This document shows positions 6,985 through 13,061 of a stretch of 16,766 nt of DNA, piece by piece. The position numbers and the translations under genes were made by a program. The notes under the pieces are model-generated. The model saw only the letters and a list, made by a program, of their open reading frames with translations, had not been told where the DNA came from and did no database searches. The stretch is from Bacillota bacterium (GTDB lineage: Bacteria; Bacillota; Clostridia; Christensenellales; CAG-138): contig JAEWMV010000151.1 in the NCBI GenBank assembly GCA_023393045.1, positions 1 through 16,766 of the forward strand, in the 5' to 3' direction. Numbering within the stretch: position 1 is the stretch's first letter; each line of letters opens with the position of its first letter.

Positions 6985-8447
6985 CCGTCCCAGTCCTCGT
7001 CGTCCCCCTCGTCGAGGCCCGATGTGTAATCGAGGCCGCCCGTGACGGCGGGCGTTTCGCTGGGCGAGGAGAAGGCGTCCTCCGGCAGCAGCGCGGGCGG
7101 CACGCGCACGAGCCCTGCCTCAAAATACGCCTGGTCGAGCAGGCCGTTGATGAGGGCCGTATACATTTCAAGATACGACGCGTTCTCGCGGCGGATGGCG
7201 GTGGCGAGCAGGGAGCGGTTCTTTGTGAGCTGGTTGTAGGTTGCGGATTTGATTGCGCTTTTGTTCGCGCCCATAAAGGTTTTTGCCTCGTTGTAGATGA
7301 GCGCGGCGTTGTAGAGCTTCACCTGTACGGCGGCGCGGTTGGTTTCCACAAAAGCGAGTATCGCCTCGCCGTCCATCTCGGGGTCGAGCGTCACCGCGGA
7401 ACCGAAAACGTCCACGATGAGCTCGTTGAGCTTCTCCATGTCGACGAGCCAGCAGTCGCGCGCGTAAACGCTTTTATAATCGCCCTTGAGCGCGTGCCGC
7501 TGCAAATCCTTTGCGTCCATGCGAAGCGCGATGAGCGAGAGAGAGCATATCTGCTCGAAGGTGAGGTCGGTTTCTATGGATTCCTGCACCGCCGTATAGA
7601 TCTGCGGCAGGTTTGCGATCTGCCCCGTGGATTTGAGCTGGTTGAACACGGCCATGAGGATGCGCTGCTGCCTGTCGGTGCGCGCCACGTCCGAGCTGCC
7701 CTTCCTCTGGCGGCAGTAATCGAGTACTGCCTGCCCGTCGAGGTGCTGCATGCCGGGATGGAGCGTGCGCCCGTTCATGGTCACCTCGATGTCCACGTCG
7801 TAGTCGATGCCGCCCATCGCGTCCACGATGAGCTTCACGGCGGTCATGTCGAAGGAAACGTAATAGTTTGCCGGTATGCCGCCAAAGAGCGCGCTCACCG
7901 TGTTTTTCGCGCTCTCATATCCGCCGCGCTTGAGCCCGCCGCCCAGCGAGAATGCCGCGTTCACCTTGTTGAAGGGGTCGAGCGGGTCGATGAGCAAACC
8001 ATCCTTGCCGTAGAGCTTCACATAGCTGTCGCGTGGGATGGAAATCATGTCCACCTCAAGCGTCTTGAAGTTGACGCTCACGAGTATCATCGTGTCCGTC
8101 CTGAAGGAGCCGGACGCCTCGCGCTCCACGCTCCTGTCAATGCCCAGCACCAGTATGTTCACGCGGCCCTTCATGAATTCCGCGTCCGACATATCGGCAA
8201 GCACGCTTTCGGGAATGGGCGTCGGCGTGGGGCTGGGCGTGATAAGCGGCGTGGCGGAGGGGTCGGGGCTCGTTGCGGGCGTCTCCGTCACCTGCCCGGT
8301 GGGCGCGGGCGTCCCCGCGTCCGGCGTTTTTTCCGGAAACACGTTGGCGGGATTGTTCACGCGGATATAGAAAATAAGTATGCCCGCCGCGGCCAGTACG
8401 ATGGCTGCGACGAGCGAGAGAATTAAAATCTTTACGCCTTTTTTCAT
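6981..8447 (-). CDS. LytR-CpsA-Psr (LCP) family cell-wall polymer transferase
   Basis: 488 residues. A short basic start and one membrane anchor (about 7-28) are followed by a Pro/Thr-rich linker (38-80) and the LCP domain (about 95-272). Diagnostic segments: 'NILVLGIDR' (97-105), 'FRTDTMILVS' (115-124) with Arg116/Asp118, 'ISIPRDSYV' (135-143) with Arg139, 'KVNAAFSLGG' (161-170) and 'ARTDRQQRIL' (255-264). LCP enzymes move lipid-linked teichoic acid or capsule precursors onto peptidoglycan at the outer membrane face. The C-terminal 200 residues are not a recognised domain and end in a very acidic tail ('DEGDDEDWDG'). There is no ribosome binding site before ATG 8447; a TATAAT box 7 nt upstream suggests a leaderless mRNA. 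Confidence 0.92.
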   Translation of the reverse strand: MKKGVKILILSLVAAIVLAAAGILIFYIRVNNPANVFPEKTPDAGTPAPTGQVTETPATSPDPSATPLITPSPTPTPIPESVLADMSDAEFMKGRVNILVLGIDRSVEREASGSFRTDTMILVSVNFKTLEVDMISIPRDSYVKLYGKDGLLIDPLDPFNKVNAAFSLGGGLKRGGYESAKNTVSALFGGIPANYYVSFDMTAVKLIVDAMGGIDYDVDIEVTMNGRTLHPGMQHLDGQAVLDYCRQRKGSSDVARTDRQQRILMAVFNQLKSTGQIANLPQIYTAVQESIETDLTFEQICSLSLIALRMDAKDLQRHALKGDYKSVYARDCWLVDMEKLNELIVDVFGSAVTLDPEMDGEAILAFVETNRAAVQVKLYNAALIYNEAKTFMGANKSAIKSATYNQLTKNRSLLATAIRRENASYLEMYTALINGLLDQAYFEAGLVRVPPALLPEDAFSSPSETPAVTGGLDYTSGLDEGDDEDWDG

Positions 8448-8454
8448 AAACGTG

Positions 8455-8460
8455 ATTATA
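8455..8460 (-). promoter_or_regulatory. -10 box of the LCP gene, immediately before the start codon
   Basis: Perfect TATAAT (minus strand) 7 nt upstream of ATG 8447, which puts the expected transcription start at or next to the A of ATG. No good -35 is present at 17 nt (TGGAAG). Confidence 0.55.
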
Positions 8461-8524
8461 TCGCTTTTCGACTTTATCTTCCACCTTGCGGGCGGTCAAA
8501 ATGATGAACAAAAGGTGAATTAAA

Positions 8525-8550
8525 CCGCCGGGGCTTTTTTGCTGCGGCGG
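8525..8550 (-). terminator. Possible weak terminator after the HEPN gene
   Basis: CCGCCG (8550-8545) pairs with CGGCGG (8530-8525) around a 14-nt A-rich loop, followed on the minus strand by TTTAATT. The long loop and broken T tract make it a weak candidate. Confidence 0.4.
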
Positions 8551-8581
8551 CGCATATGCGTATCGGTTGGCTTCGAAGGGT

Positions 8582-9064
8582 CTACGCCCGCGCGGCGGCG
8601 GGTGCGGCTTCCGGGACGTCCTGCGCCGTGGGGTCGGGCTGGAAGGCGCGAAGCCAGGCGATCATGCCTTTGGTGCGGCGATAAAGCTCCATGGCGGTAT
8701 CCTCGCCCACGAAGCGGTTCATGATGTTTTTGTAGGAGAAGGGATAATCGCTCATGTAATAAAACATCGCGTCGATAAGGAAATCCTCGCATTCGGCGCG
8801 GCGCGCCTCAAACGCTTCCCGCGAGCCGAGGAGGGGAAAGTCCCCCATGGCCATGAGCTTTGTGAAAAGGAAGTTGATGTTGTGCGTTTTGGGCGCTTCG
8901 CTGTTGCAATAGAACACGTACATGCCCTTTAGCTGCCGCTCCACCGCCTGCTGGCAGAGGTAGGCCACATACACCCAGCGCCCGCCGCGGGCGAGCACTT
9001 CCACGGTTTCGAGATCATAGTCGGAGAGCATGAGCCAATAGCGGTATTTCTCCAGTTTATTCAT
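8582..9064 (-). CDS. HEPN domain protein paired with a nucleotidyltransferase
   Basis: 160 residues, all-helical. 'YRYWLMLSDYDLETVEVL' at the start, 'YVAYLCQQAVERQLKGMYVFY' (32-52), 'PKTHNINFLF' (58-67) and 'FYYMSDYPFSYKN' (101-113) follow the PF05168-type HEPN domain. The Rx4-6H motif of RNase-type HEPN toxins is not apparent, so nuclease activity is doubtful. HEPN proteins of this sort form complexes with minimal nucleotidyltransferases encoded next to them, as here (18-nt gap). AAGGA ends 7 nt before ATG. The last 20 residues are Ala/Pro-rich and probably disordered. It lies in the same transcript as the c-di-GMP-I riboswitch upstream. Role could be toxin-antitoxin-like or a substrate-binding subunit; this is unresolved. 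Confidence 0.85.
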   Translation of the reverse strand: MNKLEKYRYWLMLSDYDLETVEVLARGGRWVYVAYLCQQAVERQLKGMYVFYCNSEAPKTHNINFLFTKLMAMGDFPLLGSREAFEARRAECEDFLIDAMFYYMSDYPFSYKNIMNRFVGEDTAMELYRRTKGMIAWLRAFQPDPTAQDVPEAAPAAARA

Positions 9065-9082
9065 GCGCGTTTCCTTCCTGCA

Positions 9083-9505
9083 TCAGTCGTATTGCAGCCG
9101 GATTTCCGGCAGAATCGCGTTTGTCTTTATCGCGCGGCATTCCCGTCGCCCGCGCACGGCCTCCACGGGAGGGCGAAGCGGCAGCTCCACGCCGTACATA
9201 TCGATTTCTTCCACGATGCCGCAGGGCGCTTCAAGCTCGCTCGAGAGGAAAGGCTGCACCTGTATGTCGAACTCGGGCGTGGCGCATATGCGCGCAAGGC
9301 GCCTGTATTCCTCCAGCAGCAGCGGGTTTCCTCCGTCCCGAAAAAACACGGCGAGGTCGATGTCGCTCTCCCTGGTGCTGGTGCCCTTGGCGTAGGAGCC
9401 GTAGAGCACAATTTTTTCCACGCCGGGGAGCGCGGCGATGGAGCCGCTGATTCTCACCAGCAGCCGCCTGACGCGGGGGTCGATGGTTTCCCAGTCGCTT
9501 CGCAT
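9083..9505 (-). CDS. Minimal nucleotidyltransferase (MNT, pol-beta superfamily)
   Basis: 140 residues. The fold signature is complete: Gly36-Ser37 in 'VLYGSYAKGT', Asp48 and Asp50 in 'ESDIDLAVFF' (GS-x10-DxD spacing), and the third carboxylate Asp80 in 'EFDIQVQPF'. All three metal ligands are therefore present and the enzyme should transfer a nucleotide, usually from ATP, to a protein or small molecule. In characterised HEPN-MNT pairs the transferase AMPylates the HEPN toxin; whether that applies here is unknown. It is the first gene after the riboswitch-terminator, with about 95 nt between terminator and ATG 9505 and only a weak AGG before the start. The Arg-rich C-terminus (residues 111-140) is not part of the core fold. 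Confidence 0.87.
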   Translation of the reverse strand: MRSDWETIDPRVRRLLVRISGSIAALPGVEKIVLYGSYAKGTSTRESDIDLAVFFRDGGNPLLLEEYRRLARICATPEFDIQVQPFLSSELEAPCGIVEEIDMYGVELPLRPPVEAVRGRRECRAIKTNAILPEIRLQYD

Positions 9506-9600
9506 ATCGCGCGCCTGCGTGCCCGTACGGGCGCATCCCCTTCGTTGAAATTGAACATGCCTGATCGTCTATGCGGCGTGTGGAATCGTTTTTCGTATTA

Positions 9601-9628
9601 TAAAAAAAGCCGGTTCGATAAACCAGCT
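9601..9628 (-). terminator. Intrinsic terminator of the c-di-GMP riboswitch expression platform
   Basis: On the minus strand AGCTGGTT (9628-9621) pairs with AACCGGCT (9615-9608), one G-U pair included, around TATCG, and is followed by seven T. Its 5' arm and the two bases before it (9623-9631) can instead pair with the aptamer segment 9674-9682. Confidence 0.88.
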
Positions 9629-9682
9629 GCCATTCTTGATAGTCCAACCCCGAAACAGGCGGAATATAGATCCGGCAACTGG
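9623..9682 (-). promoter_or_regulatory. Antiterminator pairing of the riboswitch
   Basis: CCAGTTGCC (9682-9674), in the 3' part of the aptamer, is complementary over nine positions (one G-U) to GGCAGCTGG (9631-9623), the 5' arm of the terminator. The two folds exclude each other. Ligand binding should keep the aptamer strand occupied and free the terminator, predicting an OFF switch. Confidence 0.65.
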
Positions 9683-9747
9683 CTGCCATAGGCTGCGCCT
9701 TTAGGCCCTTTAGCTTTGCGTCACCCGTTTTCACAGGCTTTGCCAAA
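9671..9747 (-). ncRNA. Cyclic-di-GMP-I (GEMM-I) riboswitch aptamer
   Basis: Read on the minus strand, this 77-nt segment has the GEMM-I landmarks in order: GGCAAAGCC; a stem CCTGT/ACGGG capped by a GAAA tetraloop; the invariant GACGCAAAGC; AAAGGGCCTAAAGG; TATGGCAGCC (P3 3' strand, tetraloop receptor side); and AGTTGCCGG closing with the 5' end (TTTGGCAA / TTGCCGGA can pair). The guanine before CAAA (9743) corresponds to Vc2 G20, which in known members favours c-di-GMP over the cGAMP-binding variants. It sits between a TTGACA promoter and an intrinsic terminator, and the genes downstream are the nucleotidyltransferase/HEPN pair. Confidence 0.92.
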
Positions 9748-9752
9748 ACGTG

Positions 9753-9769
9753 GGATAGGTCTCCTATCC
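9753..9769 (-). promoter_or_regulatory. Perfect hairpin at the 5' end of the riboswitch transcript
   Basis: GGATAGG-AGA-CCTATCC on the minus strand, a perfect 7-bp stem whose first base coincides with the predicted transcription start. It lies 5 nt before the aptamer and is not part of the GEMM-I core; it may protect the RNA 5' end. Confidence 0.6.
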
Positions 9770-9775
9770 GCTATC

Positions 9776-9804
9776 ATATTACTATATACTTGCTATAATG
9801 TCAA
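9776..9804 (-). promoter_or_regulatory. Promoter of the riboswitch-MNT-HEPN transcript
   Basis: TTGACA (9804-9799), 17-nt spacer, TAATAT (9781-9776) on the minus strand. Perfect -35, 4/6 -10; expected start near 9769. An inverted repeat with TGTAAC/GTTACA arms begins 7 nt upstream of the -35. Confidence 0.75.
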
Positions 9805-9810
9805 CGAAAA

Positions 9811-9856
9811 TGTAACCGCGCCTGTAAATTTTTTCGTAAGGCGCGCCGAGGTTACA
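9811..9856. promoter_or_regulatory. Inverted repeat TGTAACC...GGTTACA between regulator gene and riboswitch promoter
   Basis: TGTAACC (9811-9817) and GGTTACA (9850-9856) are perfect inverted copies; GCGCCT (9818-9823) and AGGCGC (9839-9844) extend the pairing, with a 5-nt bulge. It begins 18 nt after the regulator stop, so it may be its terminator (only TTTT follows on the minus strand). It also lies directly upstream of the -35 of the riboswitch promoter, where activators bind, and shares TGTAAC/GTTACA with the regulator's own promoter. Confidence 0.6.
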
Positions 9857-9873
9857 TGTGAAAAGCGCGGGGC

Positions 9874-11067
9874 TCAGTCCTCGTCCGCGACAGGGGCGAG
9901 CCTGTAATTGACCACAAAGGCGGGGTTGGCGTATTTTTTATAAAACGCCTTCTTGATGCGCTCGAGCGGCACGCGGCCCGTTTCGAAGTTGACCGCGGGC
10001 AAAAGCACCGCGTACTGGGTGGAGGAATAGCGCGCGACGGTATCCCCGCGGCGCAGGTTTTCGCGAAGCGTTGCGAGCAGCATGCGCATGAGCTTGTCCA
10101 GCAGCAGCGGCTCGAGCGGCGCGTCGTCCATGCTGCTTAGCGTGACGAGGGCGATGAACATGGTCGCCCCCAGGCGTGCGAGGTTGCGCATGTTGAGGCG
10201 GTAGATATCGCGCAGTATCACATAGTCGCACACGAACGCGCCGTCCGCGCTCTCCTCTTCGTTGAGCAAATCGTTTCGTATCGCCTCAATGTTGGCCTTG
10301 GCGTCGTTGTCCACGCTGATGAGCTTTTTGTAGAAGTCGAGCATGCCCTCGCTGGGTTTTCCGTTTTCCTGGTTATATTGAAGCTCCGTGGCGTGGTTGT
10401 ATTGGGCGAGCGCCTCGTTGTTGTGGCCGATTTTTAAAAGCGCGGACATCAGCTCGAGGTTGAGCGTGCTGTCAAACGCGTCCACGTCGAGCGCGATGCG
10501 GCACATCTGGGCGATTTCGTCATAGAGCTCGAGGGGCTTTAGCAATTCCACGTAATGCTGCACGGCCTTGAGGTAGAGGTTGTGCAATGCGACGCTCTTG
10601 GTCGCCACCCACGCCTCCATATCGGAGCCGGGCAGCAGCTCGCCCGCGTAAAGCTCGGTAACGCGGCCGATTTTTTCGCGAAGCGCGAGCGCAAATTTTT
10701 CGGCGTGCAGTATCTCGTTGCAAAGGTCTTCGAAGGCGTAAATATCGATTTCACAGTCGAGCGCGTTGTTCCAGCGGTAGCCGCCGCGGTCCGTCACGAT
10801 GCAGTCCTCGAGCAAGGGCGTGTAACCCGCGAGCGTGGAGCGAAGGCGGCTCACGAGGGTTTTGAGCGCGCTTTCCGGGTTGGTGCTGTTTTCGCCCGGC
10901 CAAAGCACCTCGAACAAATCCTTCATGAGTATGGTTTTATCTTTATTTAATATAAGGTATTCGAGCAGCGTGATCCTTTTCTTTGAACTGCCGAGGTTCT
11001 TGATCACCTCGTTGCCGTCCGCGACGATTTCAAACCTGCCCAGCATGAATACCCTGATTGCCTTCAT
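9874..11067 (-). CDS. SARP/BTAD transcription regulator with C-terminal degenerate GGDEF-like domain
   Basis: 397 residues. Residues 1-100 form an OmpR-type winged helix ('IRVFMLGRFEI', 'LLEYLILNKDKTILMKDLFEVLWP', 'LKTLVSRLRSTL', 'DRGGYRWN'). Residues about 105-255 are the helical BTAD repeat domain ('CEIDIYAFEDLC', 'YAGELLPG'). The remaining part, from 'CDYVILRDIYRLNM' (280-293), follows the pattern of a GGDEF domain: helix, beta strand, then 'LRRGDTVARYSSTQYAVLLP' (338-357), where SSTQY (348-352) stands in place of GGDEF. The active-site acidic residues are gone, so it should not make c-di-GMP; nucleotide sensing is possible. Start ATG 11067 has GGAGGAG ending 4 nt upstream. The gene directly downstream is under a c-di-GMP-I riboswitch, and TGTAAC/GTTACA repeats flank it on both sides. 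The GGDEF-like call is by pattern only. Confidence 0.82.
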   Translation of the reverse strand: MKAIRVFMLGRFEIVADGNEVIKNLGSSKKRITLLEYLILNKDKTILMKDLFEVLWPGENSTNPESALKTLVSRLRSTLAGYTPLLEDCIVTDRGGYRWNNALDCEIDIYAFEDLCNEILHAEKFALALREKIGRVTELYAGELLPGSDMEAWVATKSVALHNLYLKAVQHYVELLKPLELYDEIAQMCRIALDVDAFDSTLNLELMSALLKIGHNNEALAQYNHATELQYNQENGKPSEGMLDFYKKLISVDNDAKANIEAIRNDLLNEEESADGAFVCDYVILRDIYRLNMRNLARLGATMFIALVTLSSMDDAPLEPLLLDKLMRMLLATLRENLRRGDTVARYSSTQYAVLLPAVNFETGRVPLERIKKAFYKKYANPAFVVNYRLAPVADED

Positions 11068-11098
11068 ATCGCTCCTCCGCCTGCTCGCACGCCGTAAT

Positions 11099-11104
11099 GT
11101 TATA
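11099..11104 (-). promoter_or_regulatory. Candidate -10 box of the SARP/BTAD regulator gene
   Basis: TATAAC on the minus strand, 5/6 match; no good -35 at 17 nt, and the AGTTACA/TGTAACT repeat covers that position, as expected for a regulated promoter. Confidence 0.45.
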
Positions 11105-11115
11105 TTTGCCAATGA

Positions 11116-11137
11116 AGTTACATGGTGATTTGTAACT
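11116..11137. promoter_or_regulatory. Operator-like inverted repeat AGTTACA-N8-TGTAACT in the regulator promoter
   Basis: Perfect 7-bp arms (11116-11122 and 11131-11137) separated by 8 nt. The repeat overlaps the expected -35 region of the SARP/BTAD gene, and its arms recur at 9811-9856 on the other side of the gene. Probable binding site of a dimeric regulator, perhaps autoregulation. Confidence 0.6.
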
Positions 11138-11252
11138 ATGATAAGTCATCCTGCGCATAAAAGCAAGCCCTGTTCGCTATTATTTGCGCGAAAAGCCGCG
11201 CGTATAAAGGCATTGTCTGGAACAGGCGCACTCTTTAGCGCGAGCGGTGCCA

Positions 11253-11274
11253 CGGAAAAAATGAACATTTTCCG
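11253..11274. repeat. Inverted repeat upstream of the MBL-VanY gene
   Basis: CGGAAAA (11253-11259) and TTTTCCG (11268-11274), with inner ATG/CAT pairing and one extra A. It lies about 40 nt upstream of the -10 box and could be an operator; no regulator is known. Confidence 0.35.
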
Positions 11275-11310
11275 CAATTTGTCCGCGCACGTGTCGCGGC
11301 GGTGCGGAAA

Positions 11311-11319
11311 TGGTATAAT
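11311..11319 (+). promoter_or_regulatory. Extended -10 promoter of the MBL-VanY lipoprotein gene
   Basis: TGGTATAAT; the last T is 6 nt before ATG 11326, so the transcript should start at or beside the start codon. No -35 match at 17 nt and no ribosome binding site between box and ATG. Confidence 0.65.
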
Positions 11320-11325
11320 AAAAAC

Positions 11326-12870
11326 ATGATACGCCGCCTGATAGTGATCATCCTTGCGCTTTGCATGCTGCTTTTCGCGGGCTGCAGGCTCGAAAATGAA
11401 AAACCTCTGGATATCACGCCGAACACTTCGCCCGACGCGCCGACGCAAGCGCCCGTTTCCCCCACGCCCGAGACCGCCCCGACGAGCGGCGATGCGGGCG
11501 AATACTGGGTGCTTTTTTTCAACGCGGGCAAGGCGGACTGCGCGCTCATCTGCGCAAACGGCGCGTATTACCTCGTGGATACGGGCACGAGGGACGGCGC
11601 GGAGGATATCCTCCAAAAGCTTGCCTCGCTCAATGTGACGGCGCTCTCGGGCATTTTCCTCACGCATACGCACAGCGACCATGCGGGCGGCGCGAAGAAA
11701 ATTGCCGCCGCGCTGCCCGTTGCCATGTTCTATCGCGCCGCGATTACGACCCTTACCGACAAGGGCAAGGACAAGCTCACAAACATCGCCGAAGACGCGG
11801 GCGTGCCCGAAACCAAGCTTGAGGCCGGAGATGTGCTCGACCTCAACGGCGCGCGGGCACAGGTGCTCGCACCCCTCGTATACAATGAGGAGGACGACAA
11901 CGACAATTCTCTCGTTTTCCGCCTCATTGCCAACGGCCACAGCGCGCTCTTCACGGGGGACATGCAGTTTCAGGAGGAGGCGACGCTCATGGGGCGCGAT
12001 CTTTTTGCCGAGGTGCTCAAGGTGGGCAACCACGGCAACCCGGACGCGACGAGCGAGGCGTTCGCCGCCGCGGTCAACCCCCAAATCGCCGTCATCAGCA
12101 CGAACACGCTGGAGGATGAGGATTCCGCCAACCCGCGCGTGATTACAGCGCTTCAAGGCGCAAAAATCTACAATACGGAGGGATTCACAATGGGCGTGAT
12201 GGTCGACCTTTCCTATGATGAAATCATCGTGCGCGACCCCGGCTTTGACCCCAAGGTTGAGGCTGAAGCGCTCCGGGATACCTTCACGGGCATGCTCGTC
12301 AACCGGGAGCATCTGCTCGATGAGGACTATGTGCCCGAAGAACTCGTCTCCATCGCGGATTATGACATCGCGGGGCTCGCCCTGAAAAACGACGCCATGC
12401 TCGGCTATTCCGGGGCCGTGGACGCGCTCGCCGAAATGATGCGCGCCGCAGGGGATGCGGGCGTTTCGGGCTTCTATCTCGCGAGCTCCTATCGCACCTA
12501 TCAGGAGCAAAGGGCGCTCTGGAACAGGAAGGTCGAAGCCGACGCCGATTACGGCAGCGACCCGGACGTGCCCATCGTCACGGCCTACCCCGGCGCGAGC
12601 GAGCATCAGACGGGGCTTGCCTTCGACATCAGCGCGGTGGAGGCAAAGGCGCTTTCCGCGAGCTTTGTCAAAACGAAGCAGGGCATGTGGCTCTACGCCA
12701 ACTCGTGGCGCTACGGCTTCATCGTAAGATACCCCGAGGCGGGGCAGGCGGAAACGGGCATCGTGTTTGAGCCGTGGCATTTCCGCTACGTGGGCAAACC
12801 CCTCGCCGCGTATTTGTACCGCACGGGCATGACGCTGGAGGCGTTTTACGGGGACGGCGTGAACAATTGA
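11326..12870 (+). CDS. Lipoprotein fusing a ComEC-like MBL hydrolase to a VanY-type D,D-carboxypeptidase
   Basis: 514 residues. A lipoprotein signal ends in the lipobox LFAGC (Cys20), followed by a Pro/Thr linker (30-56). Residues about 58-300 are a metallo-beta-lactamase fold of the ComEC/Rec2 type: 'VDTGTRDGAEDIL', HTHSDH at 114-119 with His114, His116, Asp118 and His119, 'ALFTGDM' (207-213) and 'LKVGNHGNPDATS' (231-243), where the usual HHGS is NHGN. Residues about 335-505 are an M15B peptidase: 'SSYRTYQEQ' (387-395), 'GASEHQTGLAFDI' (423-435) with His427 and Asp434, and 'EPWHFRYVG' (482-490) with Glu482 and His485. Both metal centres look complete except the NHGN change. The protein should sit outside the membrane and trim D-Ala from wall peptides; the MBL substrate is unknown. 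ATG 11326 is favoured over 11302, which lies before the promoter. Confidence 0.9.
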   Translation: MIRRLIVIILALCMLLFAGCRLENEKPLDITPNTSPDAPTQAPVSPTPETAPTSGDAGEYWVLFFNAGKADCALICANGAYYLVDTGTRDGAEDILQKLASLNVTALSGIFLTHTHSDHAGGAKKIAAALPVAMFYRAAITTLTDKGKDKLTNIAEDAGVPETKLEAGDVLDLNGARAQVLAPLVYNEEDDNDNSLVFRLIANGHSALFTGDMQFQEEATLMGRDLFAEVLKVGNHGNPDATSEAFAAAVNPQIAVISTNTLEDEDSANPRVITALQGAKIYNTEGFTMGVMVDLSYDEIIVRDPGFDPKVEAEALRDTFTGMLVNREHLLDEDYVPEELVSIADYDIAGLALKNDAMLGYSGAVDALAEMMRAAGDAGVSGFYLASSYRTYQEQRALWNRKVEADADYGSDPDVPIVTAYPGASEHQTGLAFDISAVEAKALSASFVKTKQGMWLYANSWRYGFIVRYPEAGQAETGIVFEPWHFRYVGKPLAAYLYRTGMTLEAFYGDGVNN

Positions 12871-12888
12871 CAATCAAATAGACACGAA

Positions 12889-12921
12889 ACGGTTTCCGCT
12901 TTAATGGCGGGGCTGTTTTTT
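12889..12921 (+). terminator. Intrinsic terminator of the MBL-VanY gene
   Basis: ACGGTTTCCGC folds on GCGGGGCTGT with G-U pairs and a bulge around TTTAATG, then a T6 run. Begins about 18 nt after the stop. Confidence 0.65.
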
Positions 12922-12988
12922 ATAGGGATTTATGTAGGGGCGGATATCATGTCAAGCGCAGCATAGAATAAACGTTTGATTGTGATGT

Positions 12989-13018
12989 TTGGGGGCCATC
13001 GGCAATCCATGGTATAAT
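12989..13018 (+). promoter_or_regulatory. Promoter of the His-tailed DMT transporter gene
   Basis: TTGGGG (12989-12994), 18-nt spacer, extended -10 TGGTATAAT (13010-13018). The expected start near 13025 rules out ATG 13017, which is formed from the -10 box itself. Confidence 0.65.
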
Positions 13019-13061
13019 GGTTCATGCGCATGATGATTTGCGCACCTCGGAGGTGCTTCGC

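Noticed and set aside
6001..7029. 342-residue open frame opposite mscS, and similar ones at 4826-5659 and 7494-8426
   Set aside because: Shadow frames with biased composition; clear gene families lie on the other strand.
8551..8560. CGCATATGCG palindrome
   Set aside because: Ten-base palindrome, expected by chance in GC-rich DNA and not placed at a promoter.
8582..9505. Confident type VII toxin-antitoxin (HepT-MntA) call
   Set aside because: The transferase motif is intact but the Rx4-6H motif of RNase-type HEPN toxins was not found, so only the domain pair is claimed.
9524..9558. Short ORF starting at ATG 9558 between the riboswitch terminator and the MNT gene
   Set aside because: No properly spaced ribosome binding site; it runs out of frame into the MNT gene and has no recognisable feature.
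9597..9602. TATAAT box on the minus strand at the end of the riboswitch terminator
   Set aside because: Formed by the terminator T tract and following bases; the sequence 17 nt upstream (TGGTTT) is not a -35.
9791..9799. TTGCTATAAT-like -10 box on the plus strand
   Set aside because: It is the reverse complement of the riboswitch promoter spacer and no plus-strand gene follows; the minus-strand regulator occupies the downstream DNA.
11146..12873. 575-residue open frame on the minus strand opposite the MBL-VanY gene
   Set aside because: Antisense shadow of a GC-rich gene; composition rich in Arg/His/Val with no family motif, whereas the plus strand has two complete domains.
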